Translations under genes and position numbers: made by a program
Shown here: one piece after another, positions 55,049 through 63,856 of the stretch
How the letters are laid out: each line of letters begins with the position of its first letter
Numbering within the stretch: the first letter of the stretch is position 1
Notes under the pieces: generated by a model
Databases searched by the model: none
What the model saw: the letters and a program-made list of their open reading frames with translations, nothing else
Told to the model about the DNA's origin: nothing
NCBI RefSeq assembly: GCF_009766105.1
Contig: NZ_LMUH01000009.1
Coordinates: 337,428-401,427 of the forward strand
DNA length: 64,000 nucleotides
Reading direction: 5' to 3'
Source: Granulicella sp. S156
Lineage (GTDB): Bacteria > Acidobacteriota > Terriglobia > Terriglobales > Acidobacteriaceae

Positions 55049-56881
55049 TCAGTGGCCACGCTTCTTTTTCGCGCTCGGTTTAGAGCTCGTCGAAGGTACG
55101 GGCCTGCTCTGCGAATGTGTGTGCGAAGCCGTGCTGCGAGCGGTTGTATGCGAGACAGCAGATGAGTGTGTTGCGCTGCCGTGTGTTGTGCTGCGACCGC
55201 GCCGCGAGCGGACGGAACGTGTAAGGGGAGCAAGACGTACAGGTTCGGCGACGTAGATCGAACGGCCCGGTGAGACGCTGCTCGACGAGAGATTATTCCA
55301 GTCGCGGAGCTGCTCGACGGTGACGCCGAAGCGGTCGGCAACGGTGATGAGGGTGTCGCCGCGGCGTACGGTGTAACGCTGCTGCCCGGTTCTGGAGCTG
55401 GCGGCGGAGATGGGAATGACGAGTTCGTCGCCGGACTCGATCTGTTTGCCTGGTTTGTCCGGAGCGATGTCGTTGAACTCGGCGATCTCGCTGGCACGGG
55501 CGCGTAGTGAGAGGGCAATCTGGTCGAGTGTCTCGCCCTCCTTCACGACATGGAAGCGCCAGCTCGCCCGGTTGTCCTCGGGAATGTCCTTGAGGCGCTC
55601 GAGATAGGTGTCGCGCGTTCCGGGAGGGATATGGAGGTCGTACGGAATGTCGCGCGGCGTGGTGAGGCGCAGCATCGCAGGGTTCAGCGCAACGATCGCC
55701 GGTACGGTTGAGTCGGTGAGGTCGGCGACGAGCTTCAGGTCGATCGCATAGCTCGTGGTTACCGTGTCGGAGAGCACGGGTGCATCGGGTACGAGATCGG
55801 TGAGGCCGTACTGGGCGGGGTTTCTGGCCATGATGATGGCGGCGATGAGGCTCGGTATATAGGCCTTGGTCTCCGCAGGCAGGCCGCCGTGACGATAGAT
55901 CTCCCAGTAATCCGCGTAGCCGGTGCGGCTGACAACATGTTGTACACGGCCCGGGCCCCAATCATAGGCAGCCATCGCAAGATACCAGTCGCCAAACTGC
56001 GCGTACAGGTACTTCATGTACTTCGCGTAGGCGATGGTGGACTTCTCGGGGTCGAAGCGCTCGTCGAAGTAGCCGTTGCGTGTCAGGCCGTAGGTGCCGC
56101 TGCCGAAGGGCATGAACTGCCACATGCCGCCCGCACCGGATCCAGGGTTGACCGACTGCGGCTGGAACCCGGTTTCGGTGATGGCCTGATAGATAAGGTC
56201 CTGCGGAAGGCCATTGTCGCGCAGGACTTTGGAGATCATGTCCCTGTATTTGCCTGCACGTTCGAGTGAACGTTTCAAGGTCGCGTGGAGTTTCGGATGG
56301 TTGCTCCAGGCACTGATCCAACCAGCAACGTAGTCGTTGATGACCAGGGGGAGATCGGAGTTTGTTGTTTTAAGCTCGGCCGTTACCCTGCCGAGGAGTG
56401 CTGGATCTGCCGGAGGAAAGGTGACGTCTCCGGCCGCGTCCAGAGGGGTTGCGTCGAGCGTTGGCGAAAATCCATTGCCCTGTTTGAGCGCGACCATCTC
56501 CAGCGAGTTGATCTTCGAGAGCAGCTGGTCGAACTCATCGGAGAGCTGGGGGTCGTTCTTGAGGTCCAGGCCGCTTGAGAGCAGGGTATCGACGGCGAAG
56601 TCGAAGTCCTGGCGCGCGGCGTCGAGGCGATTGCTGTTGTAGTTGTCTACGCCGGACTGGTAGCTCTTCTCGGCCTGGTCGATGAGACCCTGCGCTTTTT
56701 GCGCGCGCAGTTGTGTGGCGGCGAGTTGCTGTGCCTGTGCGATTTGCTGGGCTGTCGGTTGTGCGGCCGGGGTCTGTGCGGCTAGATCGCCAGGGGAGAC
56801 GACGAACGCAAGCAGCAAGGGCGCGCAGGCCAGAGCGAGTGTCCGTCGCCGCAGAAAAGAGGTGTGTCGCTCGTTCGCCAT
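55049..56881 (-). CDS. MltD-like LysM lytic transglycosylase
   Basis: A 610-residue exported protein: a signal peptide (about residues 13-35), a helical region with a long Gln/Ala coiled coil (38-110), a soluble lytic transglycosylase domain with catalytic E236 in QAITETGFQPQ and the GAGGMWQFMPFGSGTYGL segment, then two LysM modules (443-490 and 502-547) for peptidoglycan binding. The Ser/Thr/Arg-rich tail is disordered. It cleaves murein to 1,6-anhydro products. ATG at 56881 with AGAAGG before it is preferred over the ATG at 56893. Confidence 0.9.
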   Translation of the reverse strand: MANERHTSFLRRRTLALACAPLLLAFVVSPGDLAAQTPAAQPTAQQIAQAQQLAATQLRAQKAQGLIDQAEKSYQSGVDNYNSNRLDAARQDFDFAVDTLLSSGLDLKNDPQLSDEFDQLLSKINSLEMVALKQGNGFSPTLDATPLDAAGDVTFPPADPALLGRVTAELKTTNSDLPLVINDYVAGWISAWSNHPKLHATLKRSLERAGKYRDMISKVLRDNGLPQDLIYQAITETGFQPQSVNPGSGAGGMWQFMPFGSGTYGLTRNGYFDERFDPEKSTIAYAKYMKYLYAQFGDWYLAMAAYDWGPGRVQHVVSRTGYADYWEIYRHGGLPAETKAYIPSLIAAIIMARNPAQYGLTDLVPDAPVLSDTVTTSYAIDLKLVADLTDSTVPAIVALNPAMLRLTTPRDIPYDLHIPPGTRDTYLERLKDIPEDNRASWRFHVVKEGETLDQIALSLRARASEIAEFNDIAPDKPGKQIESGDELVIPISAASSRTGQQRYTVRRGDTLITVADRFGVTVEQLRDWNNLSSSSVSPGRSIYVAEPVRLAPLTRSVRSRRGRSTTHGSATHSSAVSHTTARSTASHTHSQSRPVPSTSSKPSAKKKRGH

Positions 56882-56957
56882 CAACCTTCTCATTGTACGG
56901 GTTGGACGCGGCAACGGTCGTTCTGCCGAACATTGTCGAAAGGTATACTTTTTCCTT

Positions 56958-57344
56958 ATGGGTGCCGAAGAAAGCACGACTCTTTACAGGCCGGTGGGAC
57001 AAAAAGAGTTCGATCTGATTGCGGCGAGTGGGTTTAGGGAATTTCCGCCGAGGCTTGGTAGCCAGCCAATCTTCTATCCGGTTCTTAGCGAGGAGTATGC
57101 CAGCTTCATCGCTCGCGAGTGGAATACGGCGGACGAAGCGTCCGGTTATATCGGCTACGTTCTGCGATTCGCGGTGAAAACAAACTATCTGGCGCAATAT
57201 GAAGTCCAGAAAGTTGGTTCGGCGACTGCTCTGGAATACTGGATTCCGGCGGGGGATCTGAGTCGTTTTAACGAAAACATCGTCGGAAAGATCGAAAAGA
57301 TCGTGACCTTCCTGCCGGCTAAGTCGCCGTCTCGTAAGGCCTGA
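56958..57344 (+). CDS. Small conserved protein (often labelled 'ADP-ribosylation/crystallin J1')
   Basis: A 128-residue soluble protein: LYRPVGQKEFDLIAASGFRE, FPPRLGSQPIFYPVLSEEYA and EYWIPAGDLSRFNENIVGKI near the C-terminus. It belongs to a widespread bacterial family that databases often name after ADP-ribosylation/crystallin J1, with no proven activity known to me. The frame is open upstream but the ATG at 56958 fits the family. TATACT ends 8 nt before it, so it may be nearly leaderless. Confidence 0.75.
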   Translation: MGAEESTTLYRPVGQKEFDLIAASGFREFPPRLGSQPIFYPVLSEEYASFIAREWNTADEASGYIGYVLRFAVKTNYLAQYEVQKVGSATALEYWIPAGDLSRFNENIVGKIEKIVTFLPAKSPSRKA

Positions 57345-57400
57345 GTACGCGTCGGCAATGGTAGCCTAGAGGTTCGAGGCTTTTTGCCTCTCTGGACAGC

Positions 57401-59203
57401 ATGGACCCCAAGCACATCCGCAACTTCGCGATCATCGCGCATATCGACCACGGCAAATCGACGCTCTCCGACCGGCTGCTGGAGCTTACCGGCTCGCTGA
57501 CCTCGCGCGAGATGCAGGCGCAGGTGCTCGACGCGATGGATCTCGAGCGCGAGCGCGGCATCACGATCAAAGCCCACACCGTACGCATGATGTACAAAGC
57601 GCACGACGGCGAGACCTATCAGCTCAACCTCATCGACACGCCCGGCCACGTGGACTTTAGCTATGAAGTCTCGCGGTCCCTGGCAAGCTGCGAGGGCGCG
57701 CTGCTGGTCGTCGACGCGTCGCAGGGTGTCGAGGCGCAGACGCTTGCGAATGCGTATCTAGCCATCGCCGGTGGCCTGGAGATCATTCCGATCATCAACA
57801 AGATCGACCTTCCCAGCGCTGACATCGAGCGCACCAAGGCGATGATCGAAAAGTCCGTTGGGCTTCCTGCCAGCGACGCCGTGGCGGTGAGCGCGAAGAC
57901 GGGCCTCCATGTGGAGGACATCCTCGAAGCCGTGGTTACGCTGCTGCCGCCGCCGCAGGGCGATGCTGAGGCGCCGCTGCAGGCGCTGATCTTCGACTCG
58001 TGGTTTGATGCCTATCGTGGCGTGATTGTGCTGGCCCGCATCATCAATGGCCGCTTGCGCAAGGGCGACAAGATCAAGATCATGTCGAACGGCCGCCAGT
58101 TTGAGGTCGACTCCATGGGCGTGATGACGCCCAAGCCGGTGGTGCTCGAAGAGCTGAGCGCTGGTGAGGTCGGATTCTTCGTTGCGACTATCAAGAACGT
58201 TGCGGACACCAAGGTCGGCGATACCATCACGCACGTCGACAGGCCCTGTGCCGAGGCGCTGCCGGGCTTTGAAGATATCAAGAGCATGGTCTTCGCGGGT
58301 CTCTACACGGTCGACTCGCATGAGCACGCGCTACTGCGCGATGCGCTCGAGAAGCTGCGTCTCAACGATGCGAGCTTCAACTTTGAACCAGAGTCATCGG
58401 TTGCGCTGGGCTTCGGATTTCGCTGCGGCTTCCTCGGGCTACTGCATCTGGAGATTATCCAGGAGCGTCTGGAGCGCGAGTACAACCTCGACCTCATCAC
58501 CACCGCGCCGGGCGTGCGCTACAAGATCACCCTGACCGACGGCAGCGTGCTGGAGGTGGACAACCCCTCGCGCTGGCCCGACAGCACGGAGATCGAGCAG
58601 ATCGAAGAGCCTGTCATCACGGCGAAGATCCTCACCAACGAGGAGTACGTTGGCGGCATCCTGAAGCTCGTCGAAGACAAGCGTGGTCGCCAGCAGAACT
58701 TTGAGTATGTCTCGGAGACGCGCGTGATGCTTACCTACGAGCTGCCGCTGAATGAAATCGTTCTGGATTTTTACGACCGGCTCAAGTCTGTCTCGCGTGG
58801 ATACGCGTCGCTCGACTATCACCTTGCTGGCTCGTGGATCTCACCGATGGTGAAGATGGATATCCTCATCGGCGGCGATCCCGTCGATGCGCTGAGCATC
58901 ATCGTGCATCGCGATTCGGCCTATGACCGTGGCAAGGCGCTGGTGGCGAAGATGCGCGAGCTCATCCCTCGCCAGATGTTTGAGGTTGCGATTCAGGCCG
59001 CGATCGGCTCGAAGATCATCGCACGCGAGACCGTGACGGCTATTCGCAAGAACGTGATTGCCAAGTGCTACGGCGGCGACATCAGCCGTAAGCGCAAGCT
59101 GCTCGAAAAGCAGAAGGAAGGCAAGAAGCGCATGAAGCGCATCGGCAAGGTAGATATTCCGCAAGAGGCGTTCCTCGCGGTGCTGAAGGTTGGCGAAGAG
59201 TAG
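57401..59203 (+). CDS. lepA: Elongation factor 4 (LepA)
   Basis: A 600-residue translational GTPase. G-domain motifs are [18 protein letters not shown] (G1), [12 protein letters not shown] (G2), [11 protein letters not shown] (G3), [15 protein letters not shown] (G4) and [12 protein letters not shown] (G5). The C-terminal LepA-specific domain ends near [22 protein letters not shown]4 can back-translocate stalled ribosomes. ATG at 57401 is the standard start. A perfect palindrome after the stop probably ends transcription. Confidence 0.97.
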   Translation: MDPKHIRNFAIIAHIDHGKSTLSDRLLELTGSLTSREMQAQVLDAMDLERERGITIKAHTVRMMYKAHDGETYQLNLIDTPGHVDFSYEVSRSLASCEGALLVVDASQGVEAQTLANAYLAIAGGLEIIPIINKIDLPSADIERTKAMIEKSVGLPASDAVAVSAKTGLHVEDILEAVVTLLPPPQGDAEAPLQALIFDSWFDAYRGVIVLARIINGRLRKGDKIKIMSNGRQFEVDSMGVMTPKPVVLEELSAGEVGFFVATIKNVADTKVGDTITHVDRPCAEALPGFEDIKSMVFAGLYTVDSHEHALLRDALEKLRLNDASFNFEPESSVALGFGFRCGFLGLLHLEIIQERLEREYNLDLITTAPGVRYKITLTDGSVLEVDNPSRWPDSTEIEQIEEPVITAKILTNEEYVGGILKLVEDKRGRQQNFEYVSETRVMLTYELPLNEIVLDFYDRLKSVSRGYASLDYHLAGSWISPMVKMDILIGGDPVDALSIIVHRDSAYDRGKALVAKMRELIPRQMFEVAIQAAIGSKIIARETVTAIRKNVIAKCYGGDISRKRKLLEKQKEGKKRMKRIGKVDIPQEAFLAVLKVGEE

Positions 59204-59226
59204 AGAGTGTAGCGTGACACGAACCG

Positions 59227-59260
59227 GAAGGGCACGGTTGCAACCGTGCCCTTCTCTTTC
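59227..59260 (+). terminator. Perfect-palindrome terminator of lepA
   Basis: GAAGGGCACGGTTG (59227-59240) is followed directly by its inverse CAACCGTGCCCTTC (59241-59254), then TCTTTC. In RNA a 12-bp stem with a 4-base loop would form. Confidence 0.7.
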
Positions 59261-59282
59261 ATGCAAATTCTGAGACATCCAT

Positions 59283-60551
59283 TTAAAACGGCGGCCATTC
59301 GGTGATCGCTCCCTGGAGCAGTGCCACACACGGTTCCACGCGATAGCTGCCGTCATGCACGACGAAGGATCGCGGCTTGCCGGTGGCGCCTGTGCTCCAT
59401 AGCGAGACGCCGGCATAGGCTCCATCCTTGCGCAGAATGTAGTACTCCATGTCCAGGTAGCGCAGCTTGGTCATATCGCCGTTGTAGTTGCGTACGATGC
59501 GTTTCAGGGTTTCGAGGCCTGCATCTTTCGGGCTCCATCCCTGGCGCATCAGTTCGACGATGGTGTGCGCTCCGGCAACCTTGATGTTCTCTTCCCCGGA
59601 TCCGGTGGCGCCGGCGGATCCTACGTCCTGATCGGTATAGCTTCCTGCGCCAAGGATGGGCGAGTCGCCGAGCCTTCCTGCCAGCTTCCATGCCAGCCCC
59701 GAGGTGGTAGTTGCGCCGGACATCTCGCCCTTGGTGTTGATCACCGATACGTGAATGGTGCCGGTCGTCGGCCACAGAATCTGTTCAGCGGCGAAGAGAC
59801 GCTTGTCGGGCTCGATGTTGAGGTCGGCCGCCATCTCGGTGAGCCGTTGCATGCGGGCTTGAATAGTTGCGTGCCACTCCGGCGTAGGATGGCGCGGTAC
59901 GGGGCCGGGACGAAGCTGCGAGAGCCCATGCAGATCGAACGTAGGCTTCGGTGCGGGACGGTCTGCGTAGGGATCTTTCCATGCGGGATCAGCCATGGGG
60001 ACTCCCCACCAGTCCATCGATGAGTTGTTCTTTTTCCAGAGCATCCAGATTTTGCGGGCATCTTCGGTCAGCAGATTCTCTTCGGCAAAACCGAGGTCGA
60101 CGGCGAACTTCTCCGCGCCCTGGGCCACCATCATCACGTGCGACGTATGCTCGAAGACCTTGCGCGCCAGCAGGCAGACATTTTTGATGTTGCGCACGCC
60201 GCCCACGGAGCCGGCGCGGCGTGAGGGGCCGTGCATGCAACAGGAGTCGAGCTCCACGACGCCGTCCTCGTTCGGCAGACCGCCGAGGCCCACGCTGTGG
60301 TCGGTTGGATCATTCTCACGGCCGAGGCAGATGTGGTGGGCGGCGTCCAGCGTATCGCTGCCGTCGAGCAACATCTGATACGCCTGCTGGATGGTCTGGT
60401 CGCCGGTCACGCGCGTGATGATGACAGGCTTCGCAGGTGGGTTGAGCTGCTTGACCGGTTCCGCCAGAGCGGCATGGTTCTCGCGTTCAAAGGCACAAAG
60501 TCCAGCCGCGCTTAGTGCGCTGAGGGAAAGAAAAGTACGTCGTGTCGTCAA
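59283..60551 (-). CDS. Glycosylasparaginase (N-terminal nucleophile hydrolase)
   Basis: A 422-residue exported enzyme of the aspartylglucosaminidase family, removing asparagine from GlcNAc-Asn. The twin-arginine-type signal (TTRRTFLSLSALSAAGLCAF) leads the chain. Autoproteolysis should occur at T265 (in PTTGTIHVSVINTKGEMSGA), giving alpha and beta subunits; the residue before it is Gly, where the flavobacterial enzyme has Asp. The oxyanion/substrate region GRLGDSPILGAGSYTDQDVG is intact. A TTG start at 60551 with GGAG upstream is used; no ATG fits. Confidence 0.88.
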   Translation of the reverse strand: MTTRRTFLSLSALSAAGLCAFERENHAALAEPVKQLNPPAKPVIITRVTGDQTIQQAYQMLLDGSDTLDAAHHICLGRENDPTDHSVGLGGLPNEDGVVELDSCCMHGPSRRAGSVGGVRNIKNVCLLARKVFEHTSHVMMVAQGAEKFAVDLGFAEENLLTEDARKIWMLWKKNNSSMDWWGVPMADPAWKDPYADRPAPKPTFDLHGLSQLRPGPVPRHPTPEWHATIQARMQRLTEMAADLNIEPDKRLFAAEQILWPTTGTIHVSVINTKGEMSGATTTSGLAWKLAGRLGDSPILGAGSYTDQDVGSAGATGSGEENIKVAGAHTIVELMRQGWSPKDAGLETLKRIVRNYNGDMTKLRYLDMEYYILRKDGAYAGVSLWSTGATGKPRSFVVHDGSYRVEPCVALLQGAITEWPPF

Positions 60552-60603
60552 AGATTTGGCTCCAGTTCGTCTCGAAGGTACGAAGAGAGTATCACCAAGG
60601 ACA

Positions 60604-60639
60604 AACAGGAACGGAGGCCCGAAGGCCTCCGTTCCTGTT
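60604..60639 (-). terminator. Long perfect hairpin after skp
   Basis: AACAGGAACGGAGGCC (60604-60619), loop CGAA, GGCCTCCGTTCCTGTT (60624-60639): a 16-bp perfect stem located 20 bp past the skp stop and before the asparaginase start. On the minus strand it is followed by TGTTTGTCC, a weak U-tract. It fits a terminator of skp. Confidence 0.65.
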
Positions 60640-60659
60640 GCTGCGTTGTGTAAATCGAA

Positions 60660-61319
60660 CTACTGCTTTGGTGTCGTCGAGTGTGTTGCCGGAGTCGTGT
60701 GGTGAACCGGAGCAGGAGCCGACGGCGGCGGTGCCGTTACGCCTGAGCTGGTGTTGTAGGCGTTGATGACAGCTTGCGTGATGTCGGTGGTCTGCGCGAA
60801 CCAGAGCACGGGGTTAGCCTGCTGCTGTCCGCCGACGTTGAGCATCAGCGTGAAGCCATTGTCCTGCGCGTACTTCACAGCGGTTGCGCCAACCTTCTGC
60901 GCCACCTTTCCGTAGGCTTCCTGCAGGTCGCTCTGGTAAGCATTCTGAGCGTCCTCGGCATCGCGCTGGAGCGCCTTGTCCTTGGTGTCGATGTTCTTGA
61001 TGAGCGAAGCGCGCTGATCGTCAGGAGCGCTTGCCGGCAAAGCCTGAAGCTGCTTCTTGAGCGAATCGACTTCGGCTCCCTGGCTCTCGATCTGGCTCTT
61101 CTTCGGCTCGTACTTCTTCTGAACCTCGGCAACTGAGCGCTGGCCTTCGTTGGTGGCCACGACAGCCTGTTCAAAGGCGACGATGGCGACCTTGGCGGGA
61201 ATGGCCTGAGGAGCAACGGCGGCGGCGGGTGCTGCAGCAGCTGCGGGAGCCTGTGCAATGAGGTTGGTGGTGGCCAGGCCTGCAGCCAGCGCGGTAGCGA
61301 AAACAAGGGTACGGTTCAT
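60660..61319 (-). CDS. skp: OmpH/Skp-family periplasmic chaperone
   Basis: A 219-residue protein with a signal peptide (MNRTLVFATALAAGLATTNL, cleavage near AQA) and an all-helical middle (about 45-190) of the OmpH/Skp type (KVAIVAFEQAVVATNEGQRS, then coiled KKYEPKKSQIESQGAEVDSL). Skp carries unfolded outer membrane proteins across the periplasm. The Pro/His/Thr-rich tail is extra. AAGGAG lies 12-14 nt before the ATG. It stands alone here, not next to bamA/lpxD. Confidence 0.87.
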   Translation of the reverse strand: MNRTLVFATALAAGLATTNLIAQAPAAAAAPAAAVAPQAIPAKVAIVAFEQAVVATNEGQRSVAEVQKKYEPKKSQIESQGAEVDSLKKQLQALPASAPDDQRASLIKNIDTKDKALQRDAEDAQNAYQSDLQEAYGKVAQKVGATAVKYAQDNGFTLMLNVGGQQQANPVLWFAQTTDITQAVINAYNTSSGVTAPPPSAPAPVHHTTPATHSTTPKQ

Positions 61320-61509
61320 GCGGTGTTTGAGACTCCTTACAGGATGGAGAGATTGGTTGGCTTAATCTTAATTTCGAGAGGTCGGTGGGCTCAACGTTTG
61401 GAATCGGGGAACGGCAATTCAGTTCAATATCTCTGACTGTTGAAAGGAGAGAGTTACGGGCTCAGAGTGCCGTTGGCTGCCGTCCAAATATTCCAGTTCA
61501 GCGCCTCTG

Positions 61510-61538
61510 ATTATAGGAGAGCCATCTGACCCGGTCAA
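61510..61538 (-). promoter_or_regulatory. Strong sigma-70-type promoter of skp
   Basis: On the minus strand TTGACC (61538-61533) and TATAAT (61515-61510) are separated by exactly 17 bp. Transcription would begin near 61503, giving a leader of about 185 nt before skp that contains a degenerate repeat (AGTTCA...CTCTGA, near 61410 and 61490 on the plus strand). Confidence 0.75.
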
Positions 61539-61648
61539 TGTCTGGGGGAAGCCAAAGATATCAGGCTGATCGGGCCGATTCTTCCGAAAAACGGAGCACT
61601 CGGCAGGGCTTCTCCGGATTTTGGATAACGCAAAACACAATAACTTCA

Positions 61649-61693
61649 AAAATCGCTGAAAACTGGCGATTTTGGTTTGGCACGCAGATTGCT
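61649..61693 (+). promoter_or_regulatory. Sigma-54-type promoter with upstream inverted repeat
   Basis: TTGGCACG (61677-61684), 4-base spacer CAGA, TTGCT (61689-61693) match the sigma-54 consensus (TGGCACG-N4-TTGCA/T) at nearly every base. Immediately upstream lies an inverted repeat AAAATCGC (61649-61656), 9-base loop, GCGATTTT (61666-61673). Transcription would start near 61704. No protein gene follows closely in the right position. Confidence 0.65.
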
Positions 61694-61703
61694 CTATCTC
61701 CAG

Positions 61704-62006
61704 GTGTTCAAAGCCTGTACTTCGGCATGGAAGGTTTCACCTACCGATACGAAGTGCAAGCCGGATGTTCGGAACCAGGGCATGAAGTCGCACCCAAGAG
61801 ATGCGCCACCCTCCGAACCGGTTCTGCTCTAAGCGGAATCATTTATGGGAGGCCAGTGACTGGCCATTAAAATCTGAGGGCCATCTTCCGGGGAGGGGAG
61901 GTGGCCCAAGGGCTTTAAGCGCCGCTCCCTATCCGTAGGGTGCTTTACTCCTGCGAGATAGGCCCTGGCCTATATGCTGCTTTTCTTCGGAAAAGCAGCA
62001 TTTTTT
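61704..62006 (+). ncRNA. Candidate sigma-54-dependent structured small RNA
   Basis: From the sigma-54-like site to a strong terminator there is a stretch of about 300 nt. Its 3' half has successive hairpins: GGCCAG/CTGGCC (61851-61865), GGGCCA/TGGCCC (61878-61907), CCCTA/TAGGG (61927-61940), ATAGGCC/GGCCTAT (61958-61973) and the terminator. A 47-codon ORF (61727-61870) lies in the 5' half but lacks a Shine-Dalgarno sequence and does not resemble a known family. No known RNA class (6S, tmRNA, RNase P, SRP) fits. Confidence 0.4.
61975..62006 (+). terminator. Intrinsic terminator with UUCG tetraloop
   Basis: TGCTGCTTTTC, loop TTCG, GAAAAGCAGCA (stem 61975-62000), then six T (62001-62006). A textbook rho-independent terminator in a place where no coding gene ends, so it implies an upstream transcript on the plus strand. 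Confidence 0.85.
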
Positions 62007-62106
62007 GGGGCTTTTCCGGGGTTCAAGAGCAGGGCAAGCGCTCTAAAGGGAACCTGCCTCGCAAAACATGCTTGCGTATCCCTGGCGCTAGGCGTAGTAT
62101 CGCTAT

Positions 62107-62135
62107 GTTTGGCACGCGGATGGGGCTTTATCCAG
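62107..62135 (+). repeat. Degenerate second copy of the sigma-54 promoter
   Basis: GTTTGGCACGCGGATGGGGC then TTTATCCAG aligns with 61675-61703 (23 of 29 bases). The -24 part is intact but TTGC at -12 is changed to TGGG, so it is probably not an active sigma-54 promoter. Confidence 0.5.
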
Positions 62136-62647
62136 AGGGTTGCCGGTTTTCATGCCGGAGGATAAAGCGGAACGCCGGAGGTTGACACCTCGGGTTATGC
62201 GGGTAGGCCTTCTGGCAATATCAACCGGAATGAGCTGTGCGCTTGCCGGATTGAGCCGGATACAAAGTCGGTTAAGGACAGGTAAGGACAATAGGGTAAG
62301 GGACTTTGAGTCCAGGCAGGATTTTGCCGGACTCCTCTCGATGCCGCATGGCCCTGATGAGACAGGGCAGAGAAGCAGCGATGCAATGCACAAAACCGTT
62401 CGCCAGGGCTGGCGAATGGGCCGAGTGAGAACAGTGTCCGGGGTATTCCGACGCTAGGGACCACAGATCGGCAACGATGTTCAGGCCTTTATTCGAGTCA
62501 ACGCTTGAGACCGTCTCCTAAGAACCACCCACGGGCTGTCCGCCGTCCGCTCCCTCACCGGGATGCCGGGTACGCGGAGTTGTACGCGGGTTGCTCCTCC
62601 GGAGAGAACGTTCCAAGCACCCAATTGCAAGGGGAACCAACAGCACC
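62136..62647 (+). other. Hairpin-rich non-coding leader region
   Basis: No gene is seen. Several hairpins occur: GGACT TTG AGTCC near 62301, GCCCTG ATGAGA CAGGGC near 62351, and TTCGCCA GGGC TGGCGAA (62399-62416). It may form a long structured 5' leader of the following gene. A TTGACA lies at 62182 without a good -10. Confidence 0.35.
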
Positions 62648-63799
62648 ATGTCAGAGCAGAATGTAATGGACGCTCCATCGCACAGTGCGACGGACGATTT
62701 CGACGGTGGCGATTTCGCCAACGACTTCGACAGCAACGACAACAGCGAGAGCGGCAACGGGGGTCCTATATCTCCGGGCATGGGCTTGAGTAAGAGCAGC
62801 CGACGCCGACGCCGCAAGCGGAAGAATAAGGTCGCCGGTGTTGATGGCGTCCCTGTCGCCGACGGCGAAGGGGCGCCGGTGCCGGTTGTTCCCATTGTGA
62901 TGGAAGGCGAGAGTCTCGCACTGGCGGCAACAGCCGCCCCGCTGCAGCAACCTCAGCCGCGCAAACAAGGCCAGAACGGCCAGGGCAATCCGAATGGCCA
63001 GCAGCAGCAGGGACCGGGCGGCAAGCGCTGGAAGAAGAAGTTCCGCGACCGCGAGCGCCGTCCAGGCCGCAACGAGAATCCCGGCAACGACTTCCGTGCC
63101 GATGCCAGCTCGCCTAGCAGCAGCGGGCAGAGCAACGGCTATCGTCCGGACAACTTCGGCAACGGTGGCGGCTTCAAGCGCAAAGGCAAGGGCGGTGGAG
63201 GACAGCAGCAACGCAAGGAGCGCGGCTTTGTCGGCCCCATGGACCACAGCTATCGCGAGGTAAACGGCAACTTCGTCGATGCCGCGGCCTCGACCATCCA
63301 GCTGCACGGTGGTCGTCGTGGGGGGCATCGCCATCAAGGCGATTCGCAGCCCATCGACCACTCGATGCCGAGGGCGATTCCGATCCCCGAGGACGCGCAG
63401 ACGCACATCTACTTCTTTATTGAAGAGCTCTTCTTTATCGCAAAGATTCAGGAGACGGCGCGCAAGCAGGGTGTCAAGGTGGCGTTCCTCAAGAACGACA
63501 AAGAGGCGATTGCTGAACTGACCAAAGGCGGCGATGAGAACAAACCCGCGCTGATCGTCTTCGACCTGAACAACGCAAACGCCAAACCGCTGACGCTGAT
63601 TCCGAAGCTCAAGACCAAGCTGAAGCGCTCGGTCTCGATCGTAGGGTTCCTCTCGCATCTGCAGGGAGACCTCAAGGCCAAGGCTGTTGAGGCAGGCTGC
63701 GACACAGTAATGCCGCGCGCGGCGTTCTCACAAAACCTGCCGAACCTGCTTCGGAGATACAGCGTCGAAGAGGGCGAAGAGGTTAATTACAACTACTAG
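62648..63799 (+). CDS. Low-complexity basic protein with receiver-like C-terminal domain
   Basis: A 383-residue protein. Residues 1-50 are acidic and Asn/Ser/Gly-rich, 51-60 form an Arg/Lys cluster, and 100-230 are Gly/Gln/Arg/Asn-rich (KRWKKKFRDRERRPGRNENP), like disordered RNA-binding tails. Residues about 252-372 resemble a CheY-type receiver: a strand IYFFIEELFFIAKI, the would-be phospho-Asp D306 in ALIVFDLNN, and GFLSHLQGDLKAKAVEAGCD. Several receiver residues are missing, so it may be a pseudo-receiver. The ATG at 62648 is chosen over a TTG at 62591. Function unknown. Confidence 0.7.
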   Translation: MSEQNVMDAPSHSATDDFDGGDFANDFDSNDNSESGNGGPISPGMGLSKSSRRRRRKRKNKVAGVDGVPVADGEGAPVPVVPIVMEGESLALAATAAPLQQPQPRKQGQNGQGNPNGQQQQGPGGKRWKKKFRDRERRPGRNENPGNDFRADASSPSSSGQSNGYRPDNFGNGGGFKRKGKGGGGQQQRKERGFVGPMDHSYREVNGNFVDAAASTIQLHGGRRGGHRHQGDSQPIDHSMPRAIPIPEDAQTHIYFFIEELFFIAKIQETARKQGVKVAFLKNDKEAIAELTKGGDENKPALIVFDLNNANAKPLTLIPKLKTKLKRSVSIVGFLSHLQGDLKAKAVEAGCDTVMPRAAFSQNLPNLLRRYSVEEGEEVNYNY

Positions 63800-63856
63800 G
63801 AAACAGGAAACAGGAAACAGGAAACAGAGAAGAGAGAACAGAGAACAGGAAACAGC
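63800..63856 (+). repeat. AGGAAACAGGAAACAG microrepeat
   Basis: Tandem GGAAACA units directly after the stop codon, degenerating into GAGAACA. The same unit forms the insertion in the SDR gene at 48871-48905. Confidence 0.8.

Noticed and set aside
61727-61870. 47-codon ORF in the candidate small RNA as a gene
   Set aside because: No ribosome binding site, no signal or membrane segment, and no family likeness; mentioned within the RNA entry only.
62153-62210. Promoter from TTGACA at 62182
   Set aside because: No acceptable -10 at 16-18 bp (only TAGGCC), so it is not listed as a promoter.
62345-62385. CTGATGA core suggesting a hammerhead ribozyme
   Set aside because: CTGATGA at 62354 lies in the loop of a GCCCTG/CAGGGC hairpin and no GAAA follows a second stem, so the hammerhead layout is not met.
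62460-62510. tRNA-like TTCGAGTC in the long gap
   Set aside because: TTATTCGAGTCAACG near 62490 resembles a T-arm, but no acceptor stem, anticodon arm or CCA-proximal pairing could be built around it.
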